This document shows positions 55,579 to 64,000 of a DNA stretch of 64,000 nt, piece after piece. The notes beneath the pieces were generated by a model that did no database searches, was not told the DNA's origin, and saw nothing but the letters and a program-made list of their open reading frames with translations. The translations under genes and the position numbers were made by a program. The stretch spans positions 248,001 to 312,000 of the forward strand of contig NZ_KK366017.1 of assembly GCF_000686805.1 (NCBI RefSeq), read 5' to 3'. Source of the DNA: Bacillus sp. UNC41MFS5 (GTDB lineage: Bacteria; Bacillota; Bacilli; Bacillales_B; DSM-18226). Numbering within the stretch: position 1 is the stretch's first letter; each line of letters opens with the position of its first letter.

Positions 55579-55693
55579 GAAGTTGATCACAACAAACACA
55601 AACCCCTTTGTTTGACCGTGAAAAATTTCTCCCATCCCCTTTGTTCGTATAATAGAAAAATGCCTTGCAGTAGAATCTGCAAGGTATTTTTGT
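55579..55693 (+). ncRNA. roxS: RoxS (RsaE) trans-acting small RNA
   Basis: The sequence holds the near-invariant RsaE/RoxS core: ACAAACACAAACCCCTTTG, then GTGAAAAATTTCTCCC and ATCCCCTTTGTT, i.e. two C-rich loops that pair with Shine-Dalgarno regions. A 3' terminator stem (TGCCTTGCAG with CTGCAAGGTA) ends in TTTTTGTTT. A -10 at 55565-55572 (TATATT/TATTAT) and -35 TTGCCG at 55541 fix the 5' end near 55579, giving about 115 nt as in B. subtilis. It sits between the yizD-like gene and spxH, its place in B. subtilis. Known role: lowers expression of central-metabolism and redox genes in response to NO and NADH state. Confidence 0.94.
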
Positions 55694-55737
55694 TTATTTA
55701 AAAGGTTAGGTTAAGCATATTGTTTATTTTGGCACCC

Positions 55738-55868
55738 TGTTGATTGGAGCGGAAGGCACGAAGACTCCTGCGGGAGAACGGGGCAGGGGAGACCCCGCAG
55801 GAGCGCAGCGACGAGGAGACTCCCCGGACCGCCCGCGGAAAGCGAAGTGCCTGGAGCGGAAATCAACA
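55738..55868. repeat. GC-rich dispersed palindromic element
   Basis: A 131-base block, much richer in GC than its surroundings, bounded by inverted ends TGTTGATT and AATCAACA, with internal inverted pieces (GGCAC/GTGCC, CCTGCGGG/CCCGCAGG). It resembles the GC-rich intergenic repeats found in several Bacillus genomes. Open frames through it are artefacts of the composition. No transposase is present. It lies between roxS and the spxH terminator. Confidence 0.8.
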
Positions 55869-55890
55869 GGCAAGTGTGACAGAGCTATTG

Positions 55891-55922
55891 AAAAAATAAA
55901 GCACGCCGTTATAACGGCATGC
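55891..55922 (-). terminator. Terminator of the yjbI-spxH operon
   Basis: On the minus strand GCATGCCGTTA pairs with TAACGGCGTGC (one G-U pair), then TTTATTTTTT. Confidence 0.9.
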
Positions 55923-55925
55923 ATC

Positions 55926-56789
55926 TTATTGTTCGATATATCTCCAAAACGTACCATACTTAGCTGGAATTTGTTCCACCACTTGCTTTAAAAGAAGTTT
56001 TTTCATTTCCTTTTCAATTTGTGAAATCGACATATTATAAACAACAGCAATTTCTTTTGATGCTACAAATTTAAAAAATTTCAAAAACGATTCTAATGGC
56101 GGTGGAGGAGATTGGATTGGTTTTTCAGAAAGCATTTCTTCTAATATTTGGACATATACCTCATAGGGGTAGGAACCAGTAATCTTAATCCCTTCATCCT
56201 CCACATTTTCATTAAAAAATACTAAGGTAGGAATCTCTTGTACATCCATTTCAGAAGTAATTTTCAGATCACATTGGAAAGCTTTTGCTGCACTTTCAGA
56301 ATGGATATCATACATGAATTCCTCCACATCCAACCCAAGGCTCCGAGCGCAATCTTTTAACACCTCAAGATTAGAAACATTTAGTTTCTCTAAAAATAAT
56401 CCTTCTTGGATTCTCCGTAAAAAACGGAGTCCAGCCCGTCGCCCTTGTAATTCTGCTGCTTTTAAAGCGATGGAAACAGTATAAGGAGAATCGACAGGAT
56501 TCTCTAACCATAGGCTTCCATCACATGACATTCCTGACCTGCTAGCAGTTTTCTCCCACACCTGAGCGATATTCTCGAAATTCTTTTTCTTACTTATATT
56601 TAAATCGGCTAATCGTCCACTTAAAATATGCTTAATTGAAAAATAACGTCCATATTCGATTTGCAACTTCTTTAAAATCGGCTCTAATGCCCAACATTCA
56701 GGACATAAAGGATCAATAAACATGTAAATCTCAATCGGCTTTTTATCACTGCATTGCCGCTTTGCACTCGAAGATTTTGAACTATTCAC
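55926..56789 (-). CDS. spxH: SpxH (YjbH), ClpXP adaptor for Spx degradation
   Basis: A DsbA/thioredoxin-like cytoplasmic protein that hands Spx to ClpXP. Motifs: [16 protein letters not shown] with the CxxC pair, [10 protein letters not shown] and EIPTLVFF; a C-terminal helical region ends FWRYIEQ. The start is uncertain. GTG 56789 has AGGTGA six bases upstream (287 residues) and overlaps the yjbI end by eight bases; ATG 56813 gives 295 residues but has no ribosome site. Operon with yjbI; substrate gene spxA lies 7 kb away. Confidence 0.92.
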   Translation of the reverse strand: MNSSKSSSAKRQCSDKKPIEIYMFIDPLCPECWALEPILKKLQIEYGRYFSIKHILSGRLADLNISKKKNFENIAQVWEKTASRSGMSCDGSLWLENPVDSPYTVSIALKAAELQGRRAGLRFLRRIQEGLFLEKLNVSNLEVLKDCARSLGLDVEEFMYDIHSESAAKAFQCDLKITSEMDVQEIPTLVFFNENVEDEGIKITGSYPYEVYVQILEEMLSEKPIQSPPPPLESFLKFFKFVASKEIAVVYNMSISQIEKEMKKLLLKQVVEQIPAKYGTFWRYIEQ

Positions 56790-57192
56790 TATCTTCACCT
56801 GTGGTCTCGTCATCGTTAGGCGTATTAATCATATGTTGTGCCGTAAGATAAAGTCGTGAATAAAATTCATCTCTTATGGGACCCTCCAAGCCTATTTTGT
56901 CCATTGCTTGTGACATGCATGCTAGCCAGGCTTTGGCACGTATAGGAGTAACTGGAAATGGCAAATGACGTGCACGCATCATAGGATGGCCATGTTCTTC
57001 AGTATACAATGAAGGACCGCCTAAATATTGAGTTAAGAATTGCTTTTGTTTCCGAGCAATTTCTGTAAATTGATTTGGGAATATTGGAGCTAGGTCAGGA
57101 TGTTGTGCAACAAGGCCATAAAAAGTGTCCACAAGACGGTGTAATGTTTCTTCACCAATGGATTCAAATGGTGAAAGCTTTCTTTCAATCAT
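56782..57192 (-). CDS. yjbI: Truncated haemoglobin, group II (YjbI)
   Basis: A 136-residue haem protein of the trHbO type: [45 protein letters not shown], and [11 protein letters not shown] with the Trp of the G helix. The proximal His is in ARHLPF. In B. subtilis yjbIH is an operon and YjbI takes part in thiol/oxidant defence with SpxH. Start at ATG 57192; GGAGTTGGCAAC lies before it. The longer frame is rejected. Confidence 0.94.
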   Translation of the reverse strand: MIERKLSPFESIGEETLHRLVDTFYGLVAQHPDLAPIFPNQFTEIARKQKQFLTQYLGGPSLYTEEHGHPMMRARHLPFPVTPIRAKAWLACMSQAMDKIGLEGPIRDEFYSRLYLTAQHMINTPNDDETTGEDSE

Positions 57193-57393
57193 GTTGCCAA
57201 CTCCCTTAAATGTAGTATGTAGATTTATTTTATCAATGCATATTTCATATCTCAAATGAATTGCTTTGAAAATGGAAATTTGTCAATTAAACATATTAAT
57301 AATGTATGCCATGTGAGCAGTTCTTAATAGAAAAAGCAGGAATTAGGAAGTTGAAAATATCTCCAATTAAATTAAATCTACATTCAAATACAT

Positions 57394-57990
57394 TTAAGAT
57401 CCATTACCATTTGATTGAAGGTATTTTCGGTAATAGAAACGGCGAATTTTATTTTCTGTTAAACGACCAGGAATCTTAAATTGTTCAAGCAGTTCAAAGA
57501 AGAGTTTCTCTCCAGTCTGATAGTTTTCAACCTCATATTCTAATTCATAATCTTCAGTTTCTAGATAGATACTGTGGTCCAATACCAATAATCCTTGCTT
57601 ATACTCGAATTCAACTCGCTCGGTTATTAATGACCCAAAATATTCAAGTGTTGAAAAAGAAATATCACTTTCCTCTATAAGACGTTGAATGATTCCTGTT
57701 GGAAGTTTTCCAAAGTGAATGGCCAATTGTGCTTCATCTTCACTGATTGTCTGATTGGTCTCTAGAAGACCTACCTCTGCTGGCTGTTTTAAGGTCATTT
57801 CGTAGTTTAAGCCTTTTTTTCGAATCCTTAGCGCGGTATCTTTACTCTTTAAAGCAAAATTTGGTGTATCAAAGTAATGGTTTTCCTGTTTAAAAATTTG
57901 ATTTTTATCTACCTTAAAAAACTTAAGCAAATGTTCATATTCATTCTTTGTTAGGATGTTTTTAAATTCAATTTCAATATTTTGTGTCAC
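57394..57990 (-). CDS. yjbK: CYTH-domain protein (YjbK)
   Basis: A 198-residue triphosphate-tunnel protein: EIEFK near the start (the ExExK motif), RIRKKG, TLKQP, and a charged C-terminal half. CYTH proteins act on organic or inorganic triphosphates; the role of YjbK is unknown. Divergent from yjbL across 120 bases. yjbJ, the usual neighbour, is absent. Confidence 0.92.
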   Translation of the reverse strand: MTQNIEIEFKNILTKNEYEHLLKFFKVDKNQIFKQENHYFDTPNFALKSKDTALRIRKKGLNYEMTLKQPAEVGLLETNQTISEDEAQLAIHFGKLPTGIIQRLIEESDISFSTLEYFGSLITERVEFEYKQGLLVLDHSIYLETEDYELEYEVENYQTGEKLFFELLEQFKIPGRLTENKIRRFYYRKYLQSNGNGS

Positions 57991-58112
57991 GTGTTCATCA
58001 ACCTTTCTAAAGGGGGATCTTCTTTATTAGCTCTTTTCAACCTCAACATCAATCCTTGGGAGAAATCGTGAATTATGCTAAAATAAGGGGGTGAATAATG
58101 GAGGTATCAATG

Positions 58113-58478
58113 ATGAAGAAAAGAATGATAATTGAAAAGTCATACATAATTGAAGAGAAACTAATGTTAGAAACAAATGAGAGCATCCTTGAATTAGTTC
58201 CTGGAGAACAAATTCTTGTAGATTCTGACCAATTTTCTTTCATTTACTTAATGGAAGATAAAGATGATTATACATATATCGTTTTACATGAACAAATCTG
58301 GCCACACTTAAAAATTGCAAACGAAAAAAAATTACCGGTATGGGTTACTTTTAACGAAGAGAAAAAAGAACTAGAAAACTTCCAGGATGAATTTGATTAT
58401 GTGCTAACTAATATTACGGGTAATAGTAATTATGGGAAAGAAATGGTTACAAAAGTTGAGCATATTTTCTTAACATAA
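58113..58478 (+). CDS. yjbL: YjbL-like UPF0738 protein
   Basis: A 121-residue acidic soluble protein: LVDSDQFSFIYLMEDKDDYTY and NITGNSNYGKEMVTKVEHIFL match the UPF0738 pattern. Three ATGs compete: 58098 (behind GGGGGTG), 58110 and 58113 (both behind GGAGG). I chose 58113 for length against the family; 58098 would add five residues. It heads a run yjbL-relQ-nadK-yjbO. Confidence 0.85.
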   Translation: MKKRMIIEKSYIIEEKLMLETNESILELVPGEQILVDSDQFSFIYLMEDKDDYTYIVLHEQIWPHLKIANEKKLPVWVTFNEEKKELENFQDEFDYVLTNITGNSNYGKEMVTKVEHIFLT

Positions 58479-58498
58479 CTTGTTTTAGAGGTGAAATT

Positions 58499-59137
58499 AT
58501 GAAGCATTGGGACCAATTTCTAGCCCCATACAAACAGGCAGTTTCAGAGTTAAAAGTAAAATTAAAGGGGATGAGAGGTCAATTCGAACTTGATGCTACT
58601 CATTCACCGATTGAATTCGTTACGGGAAGAGTTAAACCAATTGCAAGTATCCTTGATAAGGCAAATCAAAAAGGGATACCACTTGAAAGATTAGAAGAAG
58701 AAATGCAGGATATTGCGGGAATGCGCATTATGTGTCAATTTGTTGATGACATTCACACAGTCGTCGATTTAATAAGAAACCGTAATGATTTTGAAGTAGT
58801 TGAAGTTAGAGATTATATCTCACATAAAAAAACAAGCGGTTATCGGTCGTATCATGTTGTTATTCGCTATCCAGTTCAAACCATTCATGGCGAAAAGAAT
58901 ATTCTTGCGGAAATTCAGATACGAACGCTTGCTATGAATTTTTGGGCGACAATTGAACATACATTGAGCTATAAGTACAAAGGGATATTTCCTAGTGATA
59001 TTCAAATGCGGCTGCAAAGAGCAGCTGAAGCAGCGTTTCGATTAGATGAGGAAATGTCATTAATTCGCGGTGAAATACAGGATGCTCAAGCCTTTTTTAC
59101 AAGGAAGAAAGAATTGAAACAGGAAGAGAAGAACTGA
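58499..59137 (+). CDS. relQ: Small alarmone synthetase RelQ (SasB/YjbM)
   Basis: A 212-residue (p)ppGpp synthetase without hydrolase or regulatory domains. RelA/SpoT synthetase motifs: [53 protein letters not shown]. Length is typical. AGGTGAAATT lies before the ATG. Co-directional with nadK 49 bases downstream, as in B. subtilis yjbM-yjbN. Confidence 0.95.
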   Translation: MKHWDQFLAPYKQAVSELKVKLKGMRGQFELDATHSPIEFVTGRVKPIASILDKANQKGIPLERLEEEMQDIAGMRIMCQFVDDIHTVVDLIRNRNDFEVVEVRDYISHKKTSGYRSYHVVIRYPVQTIHGEKNILAEIQIRTLAMNFWATIEHTLSYKYKGIFPSDIQMRLQRAAEAAFRLDEEMSLIRGEIQDAQAFFTRKKELKQEEKN

Positions 59138-59186
59138 GCAATTTGACGTCGATATAAACGCCATTCTCACAAGGAGCCAAAAATTT

Positions 59187-59981
59187 ATGAAATTTGCGAT
59201 TACATCAAAAGGAGATCAAAAATCAAATATATTAATGCACAAAATGCGGACGTATTTACTTGATTTCGATCTTATATACGATGAAGACCAACCTGATATA
59301 GTTGTGTCCATTGGTGGTGATGGCACGCTTCTTTATGCATTCCATCGCTATAGCAGCCGTTTAGATAAAACTGCTTTTGTTGGAATACATACCGGACATC
59401 TTGGATTTTATGCTGATTGGATTCCGGATGAAATTGAGAAACTAGTGATTGCGATTGCGAAAACACCTTATCAGGTTGTCGAATACCCTCTGTTAGAGGT
59501 CATAATTCGTTATTCTCATGCTGGAAAGGAATCAAGGTATCTTGCCTTAAATGAGTCAACTGTAAAAAGTGTCGAGGGGACATTGGTTATGGATGTGGAG
59601 ATTCGTGGACAGCATTTCGAACGGTTCCGTGGTGACGGCTTATGTGTTTCAACCCCTTCAGGAAGTACTGCCTATAATAAGGCCCTTGGAGGAGCGATTA
59701 TTCATCCATCAATTGCAGCCCTTCAAATTGCGGAGATGGCATCGATTAATAATAAGGTTTTTAGGACGGTTGGCTCGCCGTTAATCCTTCCTGCTCACCA
59801 TAATTGTATGCTTAAACCAGTCAATCGGTCAGATTTCCAGGTTACAATTGACCACCTGACAATGCTTCATAAAGATGTTAAATCCATTCAATTTAGGGTG
59901 CCAGAAGAAAAAATCCGCTTTGCTCGCTTCCGCCCATTTCCGTTTTGGAAAAGAGTTCATGATTCCTTTATTTCAGATTAA
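59187..59981 (+). CDS. nadK: NAD kinase
   Basis: Makes NADP from NAD. 264 residues with GGDGT at 43-47, LNESTVKS and [26 protein letters not shown] precedes the ATG. It lies in the relQ-nadK-yjbO operon. Confidence 0.96.
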   Translation: MKFAITSKGDQKSNILMHKMRTYLLDFDLIYDEDQPDIVVSIGGDGTLLYAFHRYSSRLDKTAFVGIHTGHLGFYADWIPDEIEKLVIAIAKTPYQVVEYPLLEVIIRYSHAGKESRYLALNESTVKSVEGTLVMDVEIRGQHFERFRGDGLCVSTPSGSTAYNKALGGAIIHPSIAALQIAEMASINNKVFRTVGSPLILPAHHNCMLKPVNRSDFQVTIDHLTMLHKDVKSIQFRVPEEKIRFARFRPFPFWKRVHDSFISD

Positions 59982-59999
59982 GAGGCAGGTGTCGTTGTA

Positions 60000-60905
60000 A
60001 TGTCTCAGCAATTTCAAATGAAGTGGGTCATTGGTGAAAGCGATGCAGGAACATTGATTAGGGAATTTTTAAAAGAGAAAGAAATTTCTCGGACGGCTTT
60101 AACGGATATTAAGTTCAAAGGTGGTAATATCCTAGTAAATGGAGAAGAAGTAAATGTCCGCTATCGTTTAGCATCAAACGATAAATTAACCGTGATTTTT
60201 CCCAGTGAAAGTCCGAGCGAGGGGCTTTCTGGTGAAAATATTCCTTTATCGATTCTTTATGAAGATGAGTATTTGTTGGTAGTAAATAAACCAGCAGGAA
60301 TGAACACGATTCCGTCGCGAGAACATCCTGTAGGCAGTTTGGCGAATGCACTGATTGGCTACTATCAGCGTTGCGGTCTGCAAGCTACTACTCACATTAT
60401 CACACGGCTTGACAGGGATACTTCAGGAATTGTTCTGATTGCTAAACACCGCCATGTACATCATTTGTTTAGTATAATGCAGCAGAGCGGTCAAGTTAAG
60501 CGGACATATGAAGCATTTGCTGAGGGTGAGATGCAACAAGATAATGGTAGAATTGTGGCTCCTATTGGCCGTAAAGATGACAGTATCATCGAGAGGGAAG
60601 TTCGTAAGGATGGAAAATATGCTTGTACTCATTATCAGGTTCTTGCGAGATATAATGGGTTTACGCATTTGGAACTTACGCTTGAAACGGGACGAACCCA
60701 TCAAATTAGAGTTCATATGTCTTTTTTGAAGCATCCCTTACTTGGTGACGATTTATATGGAGGAAATGTATCAAAAATAAATCGACAAGCACTACATTGT
60801 AAAAAAATATACTTTATTCACCCATTTTTAAACGATGAGATGATATTTACGGCACCATTACCTAAAGATATGGGGAACTTATTAAAGGCTGACCTGCTTG
60901 ATTAA
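60000..60905 (+). CDS. yjbO: RluD-family pseudouridine synthase (YjbO)
   Basis: A 301-residue RNA-modifying enzyme: N-terminal S4-like part (about 12-70), VNKPAGMNTIPSREH, catalytic Asp in HIITRLDRDTSGIVLIAKH, and ETGRTHQIRVHMSFLKHPLLGD. Probably isomerises uridines in 23S rRNA; exact sites unknown. It lies 18 bases after nadK. Confidence 0.94.
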   Translation: MSQQFQMKWVIGESDAGTLIREFLKEKEISRTALTDIKFKGGNILVNGEEVNVRYRLASNDKLTVIFPSESPSEGLSGENIPLSILYEDEYLLVVNKPAGMNTIPSREHPVGSLANALIGYYQRCGLQATTHIITRLDRDTSGIVLIAKHRHVHHLFSIMQQSGQVKRTYEAFAEGEMQQDNGRIVAPIGRKDDSIIEREVRKDGKYACTHYQVLARYNGFTHLELTLETGRTHQIRVHMSFLKHPLLGDDLYGGNVSKINRQALHCKKIYFIHPFLNDEMIFTAPLPKDMGNLLKADLLD

Positions 60906-60920
60906 GAGGCAGCCTTTTTT
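60884..60920 (+). terminator. Terminator of the yjbL-yjbO run
   Basis: AAAGGCTG pairs with CAGCCTTT (inside the yjbO 3' end) and a T run follows. Confidence 0.88.
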
Positions 60921-60936
60921 GTGTATTTCAATACTC

Positions 60937-61674
60937 CTAATCAAATTGTTTAAATTTTTCCTCCACATATGGCATAGTAGATGTAACTGACACCAATTCC
61001 ATTTCGGGATATCTTAAGGCCGTAAGTTTCCCGCCAAAGACTGCGCCCGTATCAATATTGTAAGTATTATTTATATACCTAGGCTCTATTACGGGCGTAT
61101 GTCCATAAATGATACATGGCTCACCATGATACTCCTTCGCCCAATCTTTTCTGATTGGAGACCCATCCGGGTGTTTTTTACCTGTGATATCCCCGTAAAG
61201 AACAAATTCCTTAACTTTTCCATGGGATTGTCCGATAAATTCTTGTTTAATCCCTGCATGGGCAATTACAAGCTTCGTATTGTCTAATACTAAATAGAGT
61301 GGAGCTTTTTCGTATAGTTCAGTAAATTTTTTTCGAATGGATTGCTGTTCTTTTTTATGTAATGATTCATACTCAGCAACCGTTGTTTCAAGCCCATGTG
61401 CAATCTGAACTTTGTTGCCTAGGAAGAAGCGGTATAACTTATTGCAATGATTCCCTGGGGTGTAATAAGCTTTTTTTTCTCTCATCACCAACTTCCAAAC
61501 AATTTCGATTACATGAAGTGAAGCAGGTCCACGGTCTGTTAAATCACCAAGAAAACCAAGGACTCTGTTTTCGTGAAGGGGTATTCCATTCGCCCAACTA
61601 TAGCCAAGCTTCAACGTGAGTTCCTTAAATTCAGTTAAACATCCATGGATATCACCGATTACATCAATTTTCAT
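60937..61674 (-). CDS. prpE: PrpE-like metallophosphatase (protein phosphatase / Ap4A hydrolase)
   Basis: A 245-residue calcineurin-like phosphoesterase: GDIHG at 7-11, [14 protein letters not shown], and a distal YGHTPV. B. subtilis PrpE has Ap4A-hydrolase and tyrosine phosphatase activity and affects spore germination. GGAGTGATCC lies before the ATG. Its position after yjbO matches. Confidence 0.93.
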   Translation of the reverse strand: MKIDVIGDIHGCLTEFKELTLKLGYSWANGIPLHENRVLGFLGDLTDRGPASLHVIEIVWKLVMREKKAYYTPGNHCNKLYRFFLGNKVQIAHGLETTVAEYESLHKKEQQSIRKKFTELYEKAPLYLVLDNTKLVIAHAGIKQEFIGQSHGKVKEFVLYGDITGKKHPDGSPIRKDWAKEYHGEPCIIYGHTPVIEPRYINNTYNIDTGAVFGGKLTALRYPEMELVSVTSTMPYVEEKFKQFD

Positions 61675-61890
61675 TGGATCACTCCTTATCCCCCATATTT
61701 TTAGTCGAAGCGTTTGATTTTATAAAAAGAATTCCCACTTATTGATTGAAAGGAGTCATGATTAGAAATCATATCGGCGAAGATGAGGGGGAGACTAATT
61801 TGCGAGACCTCTTAATTATTTTTGAAAAAGGCTATTTAACAGCGCCTTGAAAAAATGTAAACTTTTCATTTATGACAAATTAGTGTAAAA

Positions 61891-61907
61891 TTAGTACCAA
61901 GTACTAA
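61891..61907 (+). promoter_or_regulatory. FapR operator before fabI
   Basis: TTAGTACCAAGTACTAA is a near-perfect palindrome (with flanking A and T) matching the FapR consensus. Placed 34 bases before the fabI start, it would block the promoter. A stronger match than the one at 30257. Confidence 0.92.
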
Positions 61908-61940
61908 TATCATGTGTAATTGTAGGAGGACTTTTTCAAT

Positions 61941-62711
61941 ATGAATCTTTCTTTATCTGGAAAAACGTACGTTGTAATGGGTGTAGCCAATAAACGCAGT
62001 ATTGCGTGGGGAATTGCCCGCTCGCTGCACAATGCAGGAGCAAGATTAATTTTTACCTATGCAGGTGAAAGGTTAGAAAGCAGTGTCCGTGAACTGGCAG
62101 GTTCTTTAGAAGCCGATGGGACACTTGTATTACCTTGTGATGTGACAAACGATGAAGAAGTTGCAAAATGCTTTGCTGAAATCAAAGAATCAGTTGGTTC
62201 CATTCATGGAATAGCACACTGCATCGCATTTGCAAATAAAGAAGAACTAAGCGGAGAGTATTTAAACACAACCAGAGAGGGCTTCTTGCTCGCTCACAAT
62301 ATCAGTGCATATTCCTTAACTGCTGTAGCGAAAGAAGCACGAGGATTATTGACTGAAGGAGGAAGTATTGTCACATTGACATACTTGGGCGGCGAACGTG
62401 CCATCCCGAACTATAATGTTATGGGAGTAGCCAAAGCTTCTCTTGATGCTAGTGTTCGTTACTTAGCTGCAGACCTTGGTAAAGAAAATATTCGTGTTAA
62501 TTCGATTTCTGCAGGTCCTATTCGAACCTTATCCGCAAAAGGAATAAGTGATTTTAATTCCATCTTAAAAGAAATTGAAGAAAGAGCTCCATTACGCCGA
62601 GCAACCACTCCAGAAGAAGTTGGCGACACTGCTGTGTTTCTTTTCAGTGATCTATCAAGAGGAATTACTGGAGAAAACATTCACGTTGATTCCGGATACC
62701 ATATCCTATAA
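61941..62711 (+). CDS. fabI: Enoyl-ACP reductase FabI
   Basis: Last reduction of each fatty-acid elongation round, NADPH or NADH dependent. 256 residues: GVANKRSIAWGIA cofactor loop, AHCIAFA, and the catalytic Tyr-X6-Lys in PNYNVMGVAKASLDAS. GGAGGA lies before the ATG. FapR-controlled, like fabHA-fabF in this window. Confidence 0.97.
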   Translation: MNLSLSGKTYVVMGVANKRSIAWGIARSLHNAGARLIFTYAGERLESSVRELAGSLEADGTLVLPCDVTNDEEVAKCFAEIKESVGSIHGIAHCIAFANKEELSGEYLNTTREGFLLAHNISAYSLTAVAKEARGLLTEGGSIVTLTYLGGERAIPNYNVMGVAKASLDASVRYLAADLGKENIRVNSISAGPIRTLSAKGISDFNSILKEIEERAPLRRATTPEEVGDTAVFLFSDLSRGITGENIHVDSGYHIL

Positions 62712-62716
62712 CTTTG

Positions 62717-62746
62717 AAGGCCCGTATTTACTACGGGTCTATTTTT
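62717..62746 (+). terminator. Terminator of fabI
   Basis: AGGCCCGTA pairs with TACGGGTCT (one G-U pair), then ATTTTT. Confidence 0.85.
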
Positions 62747-62842
62747 ATGCAGAAAATTTCTTTTCTTTGAATTTTATTGTGACCTGTGTGGGCATCTAGC
62801 ATAAATATAATCTAAAGGTTTATGTAAATGGAGGTGCAGAGA

Positions 62843-63373
62843 ATGTCCGAAGAAAAGAGTAAAGGACCATTATTATTTATACAACAGCCGTTTGTAAGAA
62901 CTCCTTCTACAAACATGCAGGACACATATACGATCAAACACGAACTATTGGAACTTGACGAAGAAAAGCCGAGCGAGGAGGATGGTAAGATTAAAATCTC
63001 ACTTGCAAAAAAGGAACTGGAACCAGAGCAAATAATTAAAGACGCAGCTAAAATAGAAAATCCACCGACAACACCACACACGAATTCACAGGAAACAACA
63101 TCTAAACCACCTCAAAAAAGGCAGCATTCATCATTAAAGAAGGTAAAGCCTTTTAAAGAAATGAGTATAGAAGAACGCATAGAATATTTAAAGAACTATC
63201 CGAAGGTCCTCCCGCCTGCTCCATGCGTTTTTGTTACCGAGGAAAATAACTATCAAGGGTATCTGATCGATTACGATGGTCATGATGTGACGATTCGATT
63301 TCATGATAAAACAACTAAAACTGTGCCCGTACTTGCACTTACGAATATTTTCTTGATTGGGATAGGGAAATAG
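62843..63373 (+). CDS. cotO: Spore coat protein CotO
   Basis: A 176-residue coat morphogenesis protein: disordered Lys/Glu/Pro-rich N-terminal part (1-105) and a compact end with MSIEERIEYLKNYPKVLPPAPCVF and GYLIDYDGHDVTIRF. CotO belongs to the outer coat/exosporium assembly. Start at ATG 62843 with GGAGGTG seven bases upstream; ATG 62828 overlaps that site. It lies convergent with cotZ. A sigma-K promoter is expected but not clearly seen (a CATAAAT-like box lies near 62800). Confidence 0.88.
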   Translation: MSEEKSKGPLLFIQQPFVRTPSTNMQDTYTIKHELLELDEEKPSEEDGKIKISLAKKELEPEQIIKDAAKIENPPTTPHTNSQETTSKPPQKRQHSSLKKVKPFKEMSIEERIEYLKNYPKVLPPAPCVFVTEENNYQGYLIDYDGHDVTIRFHDKTTKTVPVLALTNIFLIGIGK

Positions 63374-63386
63374 TGGAACATAAAAA

Positions 63387-63418
63387 AGCCAGCCGTTTTA
63401 CCGACTGGCTACATTTTT
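63387..63418 (-). terminator. Terminator of cotZ (possibly bidirectional)
   Basis: On the minus strand AGCCAGTCG pairs with CGGCTGGCT over TAAAA-type loop, then six T. Toward cotO the tail is poorer (ACATTTTT). Confidence 0.85.
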
Positions 63419-63926
63419 AGTTACAAATTCCTAAGTTTACATCAGCGATACATTGCACTGCACAGAAGCAACTTAAGTCAACTGTAATACAGTCGTTACT
63501 TGCGCGGAAGCGTTCAACCTGACAAACTTTATCAAGATTGATGCAGCATTTATCTCCACCTGAAACCAAGTTAACTGGACAGAAAGTTCCACCTTCGCGG
63601 CGTCCTGGTACTAACACACGAAGTGTAGCGCAGCAGTTATCAAATACATCTTCTACGCGGAAGTAGATAGACACACATGCATTGTTTTCGTTACTAAAGA
63701 ATGCATGGAATGGAGAGCCATCTGCAGTACTTAATACAAATACGCGTGTATCGACAGGATCTCTCCTTACTGGTGATACCAGTGACCCAAGAGGCTCATT
63801 AAAACAACTGGAACATTCTGGGCAATCGTCTTCTTCTACTGCATTGTCCTGAATATCTTTAATAGCACGAACGACTTCGCAAACGCAATTTCCGTGACGA
63901 AAATCATGATTATTTCCACAACCCAT
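63417..63926 (-). CDS. cotZ: Spore coat protein CotY/CotZ family
   Basis: A 169-residue cysteine-rich coat protein (about 15 Cys): MGCGNNHDFRHGNCVCEVVR at the N-terminus, DDCPECSSC, and a C-terminal LSCFCAVQCIADV. Known: CotY/CotZ/ExsY proteins build a disulfide-linked crust or exosporium lattice. AGGAGG lies before the ATG. The symbol rests on the cotO neighbour; cotY or exsY would fit equally by sequence. A further coat gene may follow outside the window. Confidence 0.9.
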   Translation of the reverse strand: MGCGNNHDFRHGNCVCEVVRAIKDIQDNAVEEDDCPECSSCFNEPLGSLVSPVRRDPVDTRVFVLSTADGSPFHAFFSNENNACVSIYFRVEDVFDNCCATLRVLVPGRREGGTFCPVNLVSGGDKCCINLDKVCQVERFRASNDCITVDLSCFCAVQCIADVNLGICN

Positions 63927-64000
63927 TTATATTTCCTCCTTAATCCGATATTTATCTTACAATACTAAGATATTTATCAGAGCAGTTTTGGGACACGGAC

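Noticed and set aside
55579..55617. Short peptide frame of 12 codons at the roxS 5' end
   Set aside because: The sequence is explained by the conserved RoxS RNA; no ribosome site stands before the ATG.
55724..55991. Two overlapping open frames (one per strand) around 55.7-56.0 kb
   Set aside because: Both run through the GC-rich palindromic repeat, whose composition removes stop codons; the products are Arg/Pro/Gly-rich with no recognisable fold.

Overview
The window is chromosomal DNA of a low-GC, endospore-forming Gram-positive bacterium of the Bacillaceae. Several things support this: strong AGGAGG-type ribosome binding sites, frequent TTG/GTG starts, T-rich intrinsic terminators after most genes, spore genes (gerP, cotO, cotZ), competence-linked genes (comZ, mecA, coiA) and long stretches in Bacillus subtilis gene order (yisL, asnO; yitK to yitW; yjzC to cotZ). 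It is not B. subtilis. It carries clpB, a tungsten/molybdenum aldehyde ferredoxin oxidoreductase, ScdA/RIC and two Fe-S Fnr paralogues. A Neobacillus/Mesobacillus-like species is an inference from this gene content only.

Layout. 1-2.2 kb: edge of a gerP operon, then a cyclic-di-GMP-I riboswitch in front of an N-terminally truncated, solitary CpaF/TadA-type ATPase, then yisL. 2.3-6.0 kb: MoaD-like carrier, small unknown protein, aldehyde ferredoxin oxidoreductase and a MoeB/ThiF-like E1 enzyme. 6-10.3 kb: an unknown protein, asparagine synthetase AsnO, and a membrane-anchored GH13 protein that has lost all its catalytic residues. 10.3-16.8 kb: housekeeping and stress genes of the yit type. 16.9-24.6 kb: an anaerobic island (radical SAM/SPASM protein, fnr, moaA, scdA, moeA-mobB, ywiC, second fnr). 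Five of its promoters carry Crp/Fnr-like boxes; in every case the box centre lies 41.5 bases before the start predicted from a -10 element. 24.8-41.4 kb: yjzC, CtsR-controlled clpB, yjzD, yjaUV, comZ, FapR-controlled fabHA-fabF, yjaZ, the appDFABC oligopeptide transporter, yjbA, and trpS behind a tryptophan T-box. 42-48.2 kb: the oppABCDF transporter. 48.2-64 kb: spxA with an ECF sigma promoter, mecA, cls, coiA, pepF, a small membrane protein, the RoxS/RsaE sRNA, spxH-yjbI, yjbK, yjbL-relQ-nadK-yjbO, prpE, FapR-controlled fabI, cotO and cotZ.

How the genes fit together. Molybdopterin genes (moaA, moeA, mobB, the MoaD/MoeB pair), Fe-S repair (scdA), two Fnr regulators and RoxS point to respiration under low oxygen. 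spxA, mecA, spxH and clpB form a proteolysis and thiol-stress axis. The app, opp, comZ and coiA genes tie peptide uptake to competence. fabHA, fabF and fabI belong to one FapR lipid regulon.

Most of the window is conserved core. The parts that deserve a second look are the riboswitch/cpaF remnant, the dead amylase, the AOR cluster with two Gly-Gly-ended small proteins, the Fnr promoter set around the radical SAM protein, and the roxS promoter. No tRNA, rRNA, CRISPR array, prophage or intact insertion sequence was seen.
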